DNA of 60,663 bases from HGM04593 sp045646965. Its GTDB lineage: Bacteria; Bacteroidota; Bacteroidia; Bacteroidales; Bacteroidaceae. This document shows, piece by piece, positions 41,640 to 50,358 of this stretch. The stretch covers positions 1 to 60,663 of the forward strand of contig JAZRLR010000022.1 in assembly GCA_045646965.1 (NCBI GenBank). Reading direction: 5' to 3'. Below the pieces are notes generated by a model. That model made no database searches. It saw only the letters and a program-made list of their open reading frames with translations, and was not told where the DNA came from. Position 1 is the first letter of the stretch; each line of letters starts with the position of its first letter. Position numbers and translations under genes: made by a program.

Positions 41640-43631
41640 TTAAGGTCTCTCTTTTATGACGCCCTTGCGATAGGCGGTGAGCAGTTTCTCAAGGTCGCTG
41701 ATTTTCAGCATAATACCACGGCCTATATCGGTATCGCCCACGCTCTCGCGACGTCCCATCATCTCCACAATCTGTGTGGTGCTTTGGATGTCGGTTCCGT
41801 TTCGCACGGCCTCCTCGGTAGATGTGAAGGGGGCGTGCTGCACAAGTTCGAAGCCGCGGCTGTGATATACAAGAGTGTAACCCGCTATACCTGTGCGGTT
41901 GTGATATACACGCGAGAAACCGCCGTCGATGACCATAAGGCGTCCGTCGGCTTTTATGGGGTTCTCGCCCTTGCCCACACGCACGGGAACGTGGCCGTTT
42001 ATTATGTGGCGGTGCACTCCCTGAACGCCGAACTCGTCGAGGATGTAGTCGCACACCTCGGGTTTGTCGCGCAGGATGTAGAACCAGCCCTTGGGCTCTT
42101 TCTGAACCTCTTTGTCTTGCAGGATGTAACGCTCAAAGGTCGCCATCTTCGACTTGCCGAAGAGGGGTGAGTAGGGGCCGCACCACAGATACCAGAAGAA
42201 ATCGCTTGCACGCTCACGCTCGGCCTTGCTCACCACATTGTCGAAGGCGGCACGCGCGGTGCGCTCCATATGTTTCATAAGTTCCTTGCCCTTGACGGTT
42301 TTTCCGTTTATTGTGACCTCGCACATAGTGCCATCCTCGTTCAGGGGCACCGAAGCGTGGAACATTAGGTTCGAGTTATATATCACATACATACCTCCGC
42401 GCATAAGCAAACAATTGACGTGGTTCTGCAATCGCTCGCTGCGTGTGAACGAGTAGCGCAGGCGCTCCATAAGGTCGGCCTCCTCGGGGGTGAGGGCGTA
42501 TGGGTTCTCGGGGTCGAGTGTGGGCCACAAGGTGTCCATCATAGGATACTCTTTGCCGTCGATGGTGATGGTGCCGCGCTCTTTGTTTATGTGCTCCATA
42601 AGACAGCGGTTCTGCATCTCCCAATCGGGATATTTGCGGGCGATGGCTCCCGACAGTTTGAATTCTATCACAGAGACAGCCTTGTGCATCTGCGCTATGA
42701 GACGTATATCCTTGTCGGTGAACGAAGTGCGTTCTTCATCGACACGGGGGTAATAGAGCTCGCAGGGATCGTCGGCATACTGCTCCATTGCAAATGTGGC
42801 CAGAGGCACCATATTTATCGCGTAGCCGTCCTCGAGGGTGCGTGTATTGGCGTCACGCAAAGACAGACGCAGCACGCTCGCAATGCAGCAGAGGTTACCC
42901 GAGGCTGCTCCCATCCACAGCACATCGTGGTTTCCCCAGGTGATGTCGAAGTGGTGGTAGTTGCTTATCGTGTCCATTATGAGATGTGCACCGGGGCCGC
43001 GGTCGAAAATGTCGCCCAGAATGTGCAGGCGGTCGATGACCAGGCGCTGTATGAGCGAGCAGATTGCTATGATAAAGTGGTCGGCACGGCCGGTGTATAT
43101 GATTGTATTGACAATTGCCGAAAAGTAGGCTTGCTTGTTACGCTCGTCGTTGGCCTCGTGCAGAAGCTCCTCTATGATGTAGGCATACTCCTCGGGCAGG
43201 CTCTTGCGCACCTTGGAACGGGTGTACTTTGACGACACGTTACGGCAGACAGTGATGAGCCTGTTGAGGGTTACTATGTAGTACTCCTCCATATTTTCGC
43301 ACTCCTGCTTCACCAGCTTGAGTTTTTTCTTGGGGTAGTAGATGAGAGTGCAAAGGTCTTTCTTTTCCTCCTCGGAAAGAGATGTACCGAAAAGGTCGTT
43401 TACCTTGCGCTTGATATTACCCGATGCGTTGCGCAGGATGTGCTCAAAAGCCTCGTTCTCGCCGTGAAGGTCGGCAAGGAAGTGCTCTGTGGGCTTGGGC
43501 AACTGCAATATAGCCTCGAGATTGATAATCTCGGTGGTTACGCTCGAAATTGTGGGAAAGTCGCGTGCAAGAAGGCGCAGATAGCGTATATCCTCCTTCA
43601 CTTCTTCTATGGTAATCTGTCTCTTTTCCAT
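41640..43631 (-). CDS. fbp: fructose-1,6-bisphosphatase, class III (Firmicutes-type)
   Basis: This 663-residue gluconeogenic phosphatase is long and unrelated to class I enzymes. Family motifs include the metallophosphatase-like HILGDIFDRGPGAHLIMDTI, FDITWGNHDVLWMGA and the C-terminal VQGVHRHIINGHVPVRVGKG. It is read from its own promoter at 43686 and starts the fbp-purE-ispG cluster. Confidence 0.95.
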   Translation of the reverse strand: MEKRQITIEEVKEDIRYLRLLARDFPTISSVTTEIINLEAILQLPKPTEHFLADLHGENEAFEHILRNASGNIKRKVNDLFGTSLSEEEKKDLCTLIYYPKKKLKLVKQECENMEEYYIVTLNRLITVCRNVSSKYTRSKVRKSLPEEYAYIIEELLHEANDERNKQAYFSAIVNTIIYTGRADHFIIAICSLIQRLVIDRLHILGDIFDRGPGAHLIMDTISNYHHFDITWGNHDVLWMGAASGNLCCIASVLRLSLRDANTRTLEDGYAINMVPLATFAMEQYADDPCELYYPRVDEERTSFTDKDIRLIAQMHKAVSVIEFKLSGAIARKYPDWEMQNRCLMEHINKERGTITIDGKEYPMMDTLWPTLDPENPYALTPEEADLMERLRYSFTRSERLQNHVNCLLMRGGMYVIYNSNLMFHASVPLNEDGTMCEVTINGKTVKGKELMKHMERTARAAFDNVVSKAERERASDFFWYLWCGPYSPLFGKSKMATFERYILQDKEVQKEPKGWFYILRDKPEVCDYILDEFGVQGVHRHIINGHVPVRVGKGENPIKADGRLMVIDGGFSRVYHNRTGIAGYTLVYHSRGFELVQHAPFTSTEEAVRNGTDIQSTTQIVEMMGRRESVGDTDIGRGIMLKISDLEKLLTAYRKGVIKERP

Positions 43632-43685
43632 ATAGTCACTATTTTGATGCTCACGGGCACAATGCCCACAATAAACCTATTATTG

Positions 43686-43716
43686 CAAAAATAAATCTAT
43701 TTTCCGAAAGGGCAAA
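43686..43716 (-). promoter_or_regulatory. promoter of fbp
   Basis: On the minus strand TATTTTTG (43686-43693) is preceded by TTTG (43713-43716) at a spacing of 19, matching the consensus. It lies 55 bases before the fbp ATG. Confidence 0.7.
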
Positions 43717-43764
43717 GGATATGTTCAAAAATATATCGGATAAGAGGATATGCAGAAAGAGATT

Positions 43765-45201
43765 TCACTCCTTGCGCAGACGCGCCACGGGTATGTGCAG
43801 ATGTTCGCGGTATTTTGCCACGGTGCGACGAGCCAGGGCAAAGCCCTGCGCACGCAGACGCACCATTATATCCTCGTCGGTGAGCGGCGCACTTTTATCC
43901 TCGGCGTCTACAAGTTCCTGCAACGCGGCATAGAGCTCGCGCACCGAGCGCTCGCCGCCGTCGGCTGTGGCAACGCCATCGCTGAAGAAGAATTTCAGCG
44001 GGCAGATTCCCCACGGCAACTGCGCATATTTGCTGTTGCTCACACGCGAGATAGTGGAGACGTCGTAGCCCGTGCGGGCCGCAATATCCTCGAGTATCAT
44101 AGGCACAAGCAGTGCCTCATCGCCACCGCCCACAAAGAAGGCTTTCTGTGCCGACACGATAGCCTGCATTGTGCGCACAAGAGTCTCTTCGCGCTGTTTT
44201 ACCGCCGCAATGAACCCCTTGGCCGAGTCTATCTTCTGCTTGAGGAACTGCGCGGCCGCCCTGTGCTCGGCATTGCCGCTACGGCTCTGCTCGGCAAGCA
44301 TATTCTCGTACTCGTCGCTCACGCGCAGAGTGGGCACATAGAAGTTATTGAGCGTTACACTCACCTCCTCGCCCTGAATTTCTATATTGAAATCGGGCAC
44401 TATCTGCTGACGACTCAAGCCGATACTCTCAACGAGCGACGCTCCGGGGCGGGGGTTGAGACGGGCTATGTCGGCAATGGCCTCGCGACACTCCTCGCGG
44501 CTCACCGACAGCTTCTCGGGCAGGGTGTCCCAATGTTTTTTTGTAAATTCTTCGTAATAATCGGATATTATGCGCTTGTGCAGCGAGAGGTCGCGCTGCG
44601 AGCTGTTACGCTGCAATTGCAGCATAAGACACTCCTGCAACGAGCGGGCCGCGATGCCTGCCGGCTCGAAGCACTGTATTTTCTTGAGCACCGCCTCTAT
44701 CTCCTGCTCCGAGGGGGCTATGGAGCCATAGATAAGCAGCTCGTCCTCTATCTCGGAGAGGGGCTTGCGCAAGAGGCCGTCGTCCTCGAGCGAGCCTATG
44801 AGATACTCCCCTATCGCCTGCTCCTGCGGGCTCAAAAGGAGCTCGTTGAGCTGCTCGAGAAGTGTGTCGCCAAAGGATTGCGCGTCGCTCACGGGAATAT
44901 CTACGGCAGCACCCCCGCTGTGATAGTCCCAACCGTTATAGGGAGGGACGTCATCGTCGCTGCGGTAGTCGTCGGCGGAGCTGAAAGCCTCATCGCCCTC
45001 TGTGAGAGGCGAGATATCGGTAGCGGAGTCGGGTTCCACGGCTTCGAGGGCGGGGTTGTCCATAACCTCACCGCGCACGCGCTCCTCCACCTCCACGGTG
45101 GTGAGCTCGAGCAGGCGCGCAAAGAGCACCTGCTGTGGCGAAAGGCTCTGCGCCAGAGCCTGTTGCTGTGTTTGTGACTGCGATAAGGTATTTTTTGCCA
45201 T
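43765..45201 (-). CDS. rpoN: RNA polymerase sigma-54 factor
   Basis: This 478-residue protein has a Gln-rich N-terminal activator-interaction region (QSQTQQQALAQSLSPQQVLF), an acidic linker (residues about 60-90), a core-binding middle (PAGIAARSLQECLMLQL) and the C-terminal RpoN box ARRTVAKYREHLHIPVARLR, which reads -24 promoters. No bacterial enhancer-binding protein is encoded in the window. It starts two bases from the stop of the nucleoside-kinase gene and is probably the second gene of that operon. Confidence 0.95.
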   Translation of the reverse strand: MAKNTLSQSQTQQQALAQSLSPQQVLFARLLELTTVEVEERVRGEVMDNPALEAVEPDSATDISPLTEGDEAFSSADDYRSDDDVPPYNGWDYHSGGAAVDIPVSDAQSFGDTLLEQLNELLLSPQEQAIGEYLIGSLEDDGLLRKPLSEIEDELLIYGSIAPSEQEIEAVLKKIQCFEPAGIAARSLQECLMLQLQRNSSQRDLSLHKRIISDYYEEFTKKHWDTLPEKLSVSREECREAIADIARLNPRPGASLVESIGLSRQQIVPDFNIEIQGEEVSVTLNNFYVPTLRVSDEYENMLAEQSRSGNAEHRAAAQFLKQKIDSAKGFIAAVKQREETLVRTMQAIVSAQKAFFVGGGDEALLVPMILEDIAARTGYDVSTISRVSNSKYAQLPWGICPLKFFFSDGVATADGGERSVRELYAALQELVDAEDKSAPLTDEDIMVRLRAQGFALARRTVAKYREHLHIPVARLRKE

Positions 45202-45203
45202 AG

Positions 45204-46844
45204 TTAGTAGGTAAATGTACTGCCGCCCAGGAATTCTCGTATAACCGATGTGGGCGGTTGCAAATTCTCGGACAAAGGTACAATATAATCTAAAAACCGC
45301 AAAAGCCTGCGTGCCACAGAATATTCACGGCAATTCTGCGGAACGGCACGAAGCATAGGCTCTGCCTGTGTCTTAAACACTGCGAGCTCATAGAAAAGAG
45401 AGGAGTTAAACATTACATCGGCATTCTCCTGATAGGGGAAAATCCACTCCTCTTCGCCCTCGCGCACGCTGGGCCAACGGCTTATGGTCTCCACAGCCGC
45501 ATAGCCGCGATACTTGGCGTCGCGCACAATACGACGCAGCAGACGGGTGTCGGAGGTGGAAATATAATTGTGATAGTCGAACTTTATTGACGTGAGCGCA
45601 GAGACATATATGCGGAACTTATCCCCCTCGGGTACCTGCTGCGTGAGCATAGGGTTAAGGCCGTGCGTGCCCTCTATGACAAGCACCATCTGCGGGGTGA
45701 GTTTTATTTTATTGCCGCGGAACTCGCGCTTGCCTGTCACAAAGTTATAGTATGGGAGCTCCACCTCTTCGCCCGCAAGGATGCGTGTGAGCGACTCGTT
45801 GAAATAGGGGAGGTCGATAGAGTATATCGACTCGAAGTCGTAGTCGCCGTCGGGCTTGCGCGGCGTGAGCACTCTGTCTACAAAAAAGTCGTCGAGCGAA
45901 ATGGCATAGGGCTTGAGGCCGCAAGCGAGCAGATGCACGCTCAAGCGCTTGCTCGAGGTGGTCTTGCCCGACGACGAGGGGCCTGCTATGAGCACCACAC
46001 GCGCTCCGCGCTCCTTTATTTCGTCGGCCATAGCCGAGAAGCGCTTCTCCTGAAGAGCCTCGGCCACGTTTACGAGGTCTACGCCATATCCCATATTCAC
46101 GGCGAGGTTGAAATCGCCGATGGTCTCCACACCCAGAATTTTGTGCCAATGAAGTCGCTCCTCGAAGCGCTCCTGCAGTTTCTTCTGCGGAACCTTGTCC
46201 TCGAGCGTCGTGGGGCAGTCCTGGTCGGGAACGCGCAGCAGCACACCCTCGGCAAATTTCTCTATCTCAAAGAGTTTCAGGTAGCCTGTGCTCGGCAGCA
46301 GAGTCTCGTAATAGTCGATGTAGTCGCCCAGCTTGTAGTAATAGGTATAGATATATTTATAGGTTTTGAGCAGGCGCACTCTGTCGATGCGCCCCAGCCT
46401 CTCAAACACCTCCACAGCCTCGGAGGTGTGGCAATCGACACGATGGAAAGGAATATCCTCGTCGATGGTCTGCTGCATAAGGCGACGCACCTCATCCACC
46501 TGCTCCTCGGTGATTTCTGTTTCCATACGGCAGTAGTATCCGTTGGAAATGGGATTCTCGAAACGCACCACCTTGCCGGGGAAAAGTTCGTTGAGAGCCT
46601 TCATCATAACAAAGGTGAGCGAATGTACATAGAGGCGCATTCCGTCGTCGGAGGTAATGTCGAGAAACTCCACATCCTTGTGGGTGTAAACACTGTAATC
46701 GAGCCCCTCGACCTCGTTATTTACACGCGCCGCAATGGCCTCGTATGAGAGGTTGAGGTTAAACTCCTTGCACACCTCGAGCAGCTTCACTCCCGAACGG
46801 AAAGTTTTTGTCTCGCCGCAATTAACGCAGAATATTTTAACCAT
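45204..46844 (-). CDS. TGS-domain nucleoside (uridine) kinase-like protein
   Basis: This 546-residue protein has an N-terminal TGS/threonyl-tRNA-synthetase-like region (about 1-200; TSDDGMRLYVHSLTFVMMKA, HRVDCHTSEAVEVFERLG) and a C-terminal P-loop kinase with Walker A GPSSSGKTT (288-296) and the kinase region ISLDDFFVDR. Conserved across Bacteroidota and chlamydiae; it may phosphorylate a nucleoside. It precedes rpoN by two bases and probably shares its transcript, which links it to core physiology but not to a precise role. Confidence 0.88.
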   Translation of the reverse strand: MVKIFCVNCGETKTFRSGVKLLEVCKEFNLNLSYEAIAARVNNEVEGLDYSVYTHKDVEFLDITSDDGMRLYVHSLTFVMMKALNELFPGKVVRFENPISNGYYCRMETEITEEQVDEVRRLMQQTIDEDIPFHRVDCHTSEAVEVFERLGRIDRVRLLKTYKYIYTYYYKLGDYIDYYETLLPSTGYLKLFEIEKFAEGVLLRVPDQDCPTTLEDKVPQKKLQERFEERLHWHKILGVETIGDFNLAVNMGYGVDLVNVAEALQEKRFSAMADEIKERGARVVLIAGPSSSGKTTSSKRLSVHLLACGLKPYAISLDDFFVDRVLTPRKPDGDYDFESIYSIDLPYFNESLTRILAGEEVELPYYNFVTGKREFRGNKIKLTPQMVLVIEGTHGLNPMLTQQVPEGDKFRIYVSALTSIKFDYHNYISTSDTRLLRRIVRDAKYRGYAAVETISRWPSVREGEEEWIFPYQENADVMFNSSLFYELAVFKTQAEPMLRAVPQNCREYSVARRLLRFLDYIVPLSENLQPPTSVIREFLGGSTFTY

Positions 46845-46881
46845 AGCAAAAGTATTTTAAAATTTCACAAGCTATATGTTG

Positions 46882-46911
46882 CGAAGTTAGCCTAAAAAAA
46901 CTACGATGCAA
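46882..46911 (-). promoter_or_regulatory. promoter of the nucleoside kinase-rpoN operon
   Basis: On the minus strand TAACTTCG (46882-46889, variant of TAnnTTTG) is preceded by TTG at a spacing of 19. Confidence 0.5.
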
Positions 46912-46962
46912 CACCCGAAGGCACAATTTTTATTATTTTAAAATTAATTTGCACAATTGCGC

Positions 46963-46992
46963 TTGCATCCACAAAACATTATACTAATTTTG
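46963..46992 (+). promoter_or_regulatory. promoter of the AAA ATPase-DUF4435 pair
   Basis: TTG (46963-46965) and TAATTTTG (46985-46992) are 19 bases apart; the ATG follows 18 bases later. Confidence 0.6.
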
Positions 46993-47009
46993 TGAAAAAC
47001 GAAAGAGTT

Positions 47010-47834
47010 ATGGAAAAGCAGGCTCTCTACATACAAAGCATTGAGATAGATTCTTTGTGGGCCAACCGCAAGCACATCTATTGGGAGCTCCGCCCCGATG
47101 TAAACATCTTGAGCGGCAGCAACGGAATGGGTAAAAGTACCATAATAAACCGCTCGGCACACCACCTCGACGTGATGCGCGACGGCAGGCTGACAAACAA
47201 CCCCGAGAGCGGCGTTCACGTAAAGTTCTTCCCCGAAGACGCCACAAGCATACAGTTCGACGTCATAAGCAGCATAGACCGCCCTATTATGAACAGCGAT
47301 ATGCTGAAAAAAATCCCCGGAGCCGACATACGCACCGAGCTCGATTGGCAGCTCTATAACCTGCAGCGTCGTTACCTCAACTACCAGGTAAATATAGGCA
47401 ACAGAATCATAACCCTGCTCACATCGGGGAGCCCCGAAGACCAGCTGAAAGCCGCCGAGCTCACCAAGCCAAAGAAGGAATTTCAGGACCTCATAGACGA
47501 CCTTTTCGCCCCCACGGCAAAAAAGATAGACCGCTCTACGAACGAGATATTCTTCAACCAGTATGGCGAGACTATTTCGCCTTATCTACTGTCGTCGGGC
47601 GAGAAACAGATGCTCGTGATTATGCTCACCGCGCTTGTGCAGGAGAACAGCCACTGCGTGATGCTTATGGACGAGCCGGAGATTTCGCTGCACATAGAGT
47701 GGCAGCAGCGCCTTGTAACACTCATACGCACACTTAACCCCAACGCACAGATAATACTCTGCACACACTCGCCCGCAATAATTATGGACGGATGGGCCGA
47801 CCGCGTGACAGAGATGGAAGATATTACACGATAA
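47010..47834 (+). CDS. OLD/AriA-like ABC-type ATPase
   Basis: This 274-residue ATPase is of the RecF/SMC-like type. Walker A is GSNGMGKST (residues 36-44); the ABC signature appears as YLLSSGEKQML, Walker B as CVMLMDEPEISLH, and the D/H-loop as IILCTHSPAIIMDG. The ATG at 47010 is used; an in-frame GTG at 46992 coincides with the promoter. It is followed by the DUF4435 gene 16 bases later. The pair has the composition of PARIS (AriA-AriB) defence modules and of split OLD nucleases, but its place in a housekeeping neighbourhood may equally reflect a conserved Bacteroidales pair. Confidence 0.75.
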   Translation: MEKQALYIQSIEIDSLWANRKHIYWELRPDVNILSGSNGMGKSTIINRSAHHLDVMRDGRLTNNPESGVHVKFFPEDATSIQFDVISSIDRPIMNSDMLKKIPGADIRTELDWQLYNLQRRYLNYQVNIGNRIITLLTSGSPEDQLKAAELTKPKKEFQDLIDDLFAPTAKKIDRSTNEIFFNQYGETISPYLLSSGEKQMLVIMLTALVQENSHCVMLMDEPEISLHIEWQQRLVTLIRTLNPNAQIILCTHSPAIIMDGWADRVTEMEDITR

Positions 47835-47850
47835 GCACACAGCACAAGGG

Positions 47851-48882
47851 ATGAAAAGGCTCACGGCATACTTGAATTCGGCCTTTATCGAAGCAGCAAA
47901 CAAACTGCGCCCAAAAAAGGCAAAGCACCGCATAATCGCTTATGTGGAGAGCTACGACGATATATCCTTCTGGCGTAATATCTTCGACAGCTACGAGAGC
48001 GAGAAATACCACTTTGAGGTGATGCTCCCCGCGCGTGGCAAGCTCACAAAAGGCAAGAAACAAGCTATGATGAACTTGCTGGGCGAGGCCGTGGGGCGCA
48101 ATATGATTGCCTGCGTCGATGCCGACTACGACTACCTGATGCAAGGCACCACGGAGTCGTCGCGCAAGCTCATTGAAAACCCCTACATCCTGCACACCTA
48201 CGCCTACGCGATAGAGAATCTCAAATGCTATGCAGAGAGCCTGAAACAGGTGTGCGTGCAAAGCACGCTCAACGACACCGAGGTTATGGACATTCCGGCC
48301 TTTATGAGACTCTACTCACAAATCTGCTACCCGCTGTTTGTGTGGAATATTCTACTCTACCGTCACCACGACCTCAAAACAATGAGTATGCAGCGATTCT
48401 GCGAAATAGTGCGCCTCACCTCTTTTAATATAGAAAACCCTGCGCTCTCGCTCAAGCAACTCGAGGGGCGCGTGAGCCACAATGTGCGCCTGCTCGAGAG
48501 GCACAACCCCCACCTTGCAGAGAAGCACGCCCCGCTCGCCGCCGAACTCGAAGCCCTGGGCATAAAGCCCGAGGAGTGCTATTTCTACATTCAGGGGCAC
48601 CACATTATGGAGAGCGTGGTTATGCGCATACTCTCGCCCATCTGCCGTTTCCTGCGCGGGAGACGCGAGCACGAAATTGAGAAATATGCCTACCACCGGC
48701 AGCAGTACAACAACGAGCTATCGTCCTATCGTCACAGCCTGTGCGACGTAGCTGTTATGCTTAACAAGAATATAGCATACACCGAGGCACCACCCTACAA
48801 AAGGTTACAAAAGGACATTGAACGCCTGCTTGCCTCGCTCAACAGAAAGGAGACTACTGACGTTTCCAGAAAACAGGCATAA
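47851..48882 (+). CDS. DUF4435 (TOPRIM-like) protein
   Basis: This 343-residue protein has the DUF4435 layout. A glutamate in YVESYDDISFW (Glu33) and the acidic D-x-D motif IACVDADYDYL (Asp90, Asp92, Asp94) are arranged as in TOPRIM nucleases, with a large helical C-terminal part. Co-occurrence with the ABC-type ATPase suggests that the two proteins form a complex in which the ATPase gates nuclease activity, as in OLD and PARIS. Its 3' end overlaps the convergent trkH gene by 29 bases. Confidence 0.75.
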   Translation: MKRLTAYLNSAFIEAANKLRPKKAKHRIIAYVESYDDISFWRNIFDSYESEKYHFEVMLPARGKLTKGKKQAMMNLLGEAVGRNMIACVDADYDYLMQGTTESSRKLIENPYILHTYAYAIENLKCYAESLKQVCVQSTLNDTEVMDIPAFMRLYSQICYPLFVWNILLYRHHDLKTMSMQRFCEIVRLTSFNIENPALSLKQLEGRVSHNVRLLERHNPHLAEKHAPLAAELEALGIKPEECYFYIQGHHIMESVVMRILSPICRFLRGRREHEIEKYAYHRQQYNNELSSYRHSLCDVAVMLNKNIAYTEAPPYKRLQKDIERLLASLNRKETTDVSRKQA

Positions 48883-50308
48883 GAAGGAGCAGTACCGCGA
48901 AGAACTCGAGACGGCCCACAAGCATCTGGAAAGAGCAGAACCACTTCACAAGGGTGGGCAGTGTAGAGAAGGAGTCCATAGGGCCGTAGTGACCGAGGCC
49001 CGGGCCCACGTTACACACCGAGGAGGCCGACAGGCCGTAAGCGTCGAGGAAGTCGAGACCGAAAGCCATATTCACGACCACTCCACACATAATCACAGCC
49101 AGATAGAGCACCGTGTAGGCAAGTATCGCCGACTGCACCGACGAGGGTACTATCTTGCCGCTCATACGCACGGGGATTACAGCGTTGGGGTGCACAATGC
49201 GTTTGAATTCATTAAACATCACACGACAGAGAATGGAGACGCGCGCACATTTCATAGCACCGCTCGTTGAGCCCGAGCAGGCCCCCAAGTACATTATTCC
49301 GCTCAACATAAGCCACAAAATGGGAGGCCACACCACATAGTTGCTTGTGGCAAAACCCGTGGTTGTCTGTATTGAGACCACCTGAAAAAGCGCGGTGCGG
49401 AAAGAGGTCTCGAGGCCCATACCCAAGCCATAGAAAAGTCCCACGGTTATAAAGACCGTGAAGAGAAGCACCGACACCACATAGGTACGAAACTCGCTGT
49501 CGCGCAAGAGCTCGGCAAAGCGGGCCTTGAAAAGAAAAAGATAGAGAAGCGAGAAATTCACTCCGCCCAGGAACATAAAAAGCGTAACCACATAGTCTAT
49601 GAGAGGGGAATTAAACGCCGCTATGCTCGCCTGCTTTGTAGAAAAACCGCCCGTCGCAACGGTGGACATAGCGTGGCACACGGCATCGAACTTGCCCATT
49701 CCTGCAAGGTAGAACGAAAGGGTGGCAAGCAGAGTGAGCCCCACATATATGGTGAGAATCCATCGCGCAGCCACCGAAATACGAGGGTGTAGCTTCGCAC
49801 GCATAGGGCCCACCGACTCGGCCGCAAAAAGGTTTATGTCGCCAAGACCGAAGATGGGAAACACCGCCACGGTGAAGAATACAATTCCCAAGCCGCCCAC
49901 CCAGTGCGTCATAGCACGCCAGAAGAGAAGGCCGTGAGGCAGAGCCTCTATATCGTCGAGCACCGTAGCTCCCGTAGTGGAAAAGCCCGACATCGTCTCG
50001 AAGAAAGCGTCGGTAAACGAGGGAAGAGAGCCGCTCAACCAATAGGGGACGGCTCCAAACAGCGAGAATATCACCCAGCACAATGTAACCACAATGTAAC
50101 CGTCCTTGCGCGAAATATTACGCTCCTTGCCACGACCTATGTATGCAAGCAGCACACCCGTGCCCACAATTGCCGCAAGTGTGTAGAGGAATGTAGAAAC
50201 CATCGCCTCGCGATAGTAGAAAGAGACGCCCAGGCTTGCAAGCATAAAGCCCGCCTCAATTATGAGCAGGAAGCCGATGATGCGTGAAATTATCTTGGGG
50301 TGAAACAT
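48854..50308 (-). CDS. trkH: Trk-type potassium uptake membrane subunit
   Basis: This 484-residue polytopic K+ channel-like protein has the four selectivity-filter pseudo-repeats, including FETMSGFSTTGATVLDD, MSTVATGGFST and SIQTTTGFATSN, and the C-terminal SSVCNVGPGLGHYG. It works with the TrkA gate encoded 50 bases upstream on the same strand. It ends inside the convergent DUF4435 gene. Confidence 0.95.
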   Translation of the reverse strand: MFHPKIISRIIGFLLIIEAGFMLASLGVSFYYREAMVSTFLYTLAAIVGTGVLLAYIGRGKERNISRKDGYIVVTLCWVIFSLFGAVPYWLSGSLPSFTDAFFETMSGFSTTGATVLDDIEALPHGLLFWRAMTHWVGGLGIVFFTVAVFPIFGLGDINLFAAESVGPMRAKLHPRISVAARWILTIYVGLTLLATLSFYLAGMGKFDAVCHAMSTVATGGFSTKQASIAAFNSPLIDYVVTLFMFLGGVNFSLLYLFLFKARFAELLRDSEFRTYVVSVLLFTVFITVGLFYGLGMGLETSFRTALFQVVSIQTTTGFATSNYVVWPPILWLMLSGIMYLGACSGSTSGAMKCARVSILCRVMFNEFKRIVHPNAVIPVRMSGKIVPSSVQSAILAYTVLYLAVIMCGVVVNMAFGLDFLDAYGLSASSVCNVGPGLGHYGPMDSFSTLPTLVKWFCSFQMLVGRLEFFAVLLLLMPVFWKRQ

Positions 50309-50358
50309 TCAGTAGTTGTTTAAATATATCGCCGTAGAAATCATTTCCCGGCAGTTGC

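Noticed and set aside
43750..45177. 475-residue plus-strand open frame opposite rpoN
   Set aside because: rpoN has complete sigma-54 motifs on the other strand; the shadow has no domain features.
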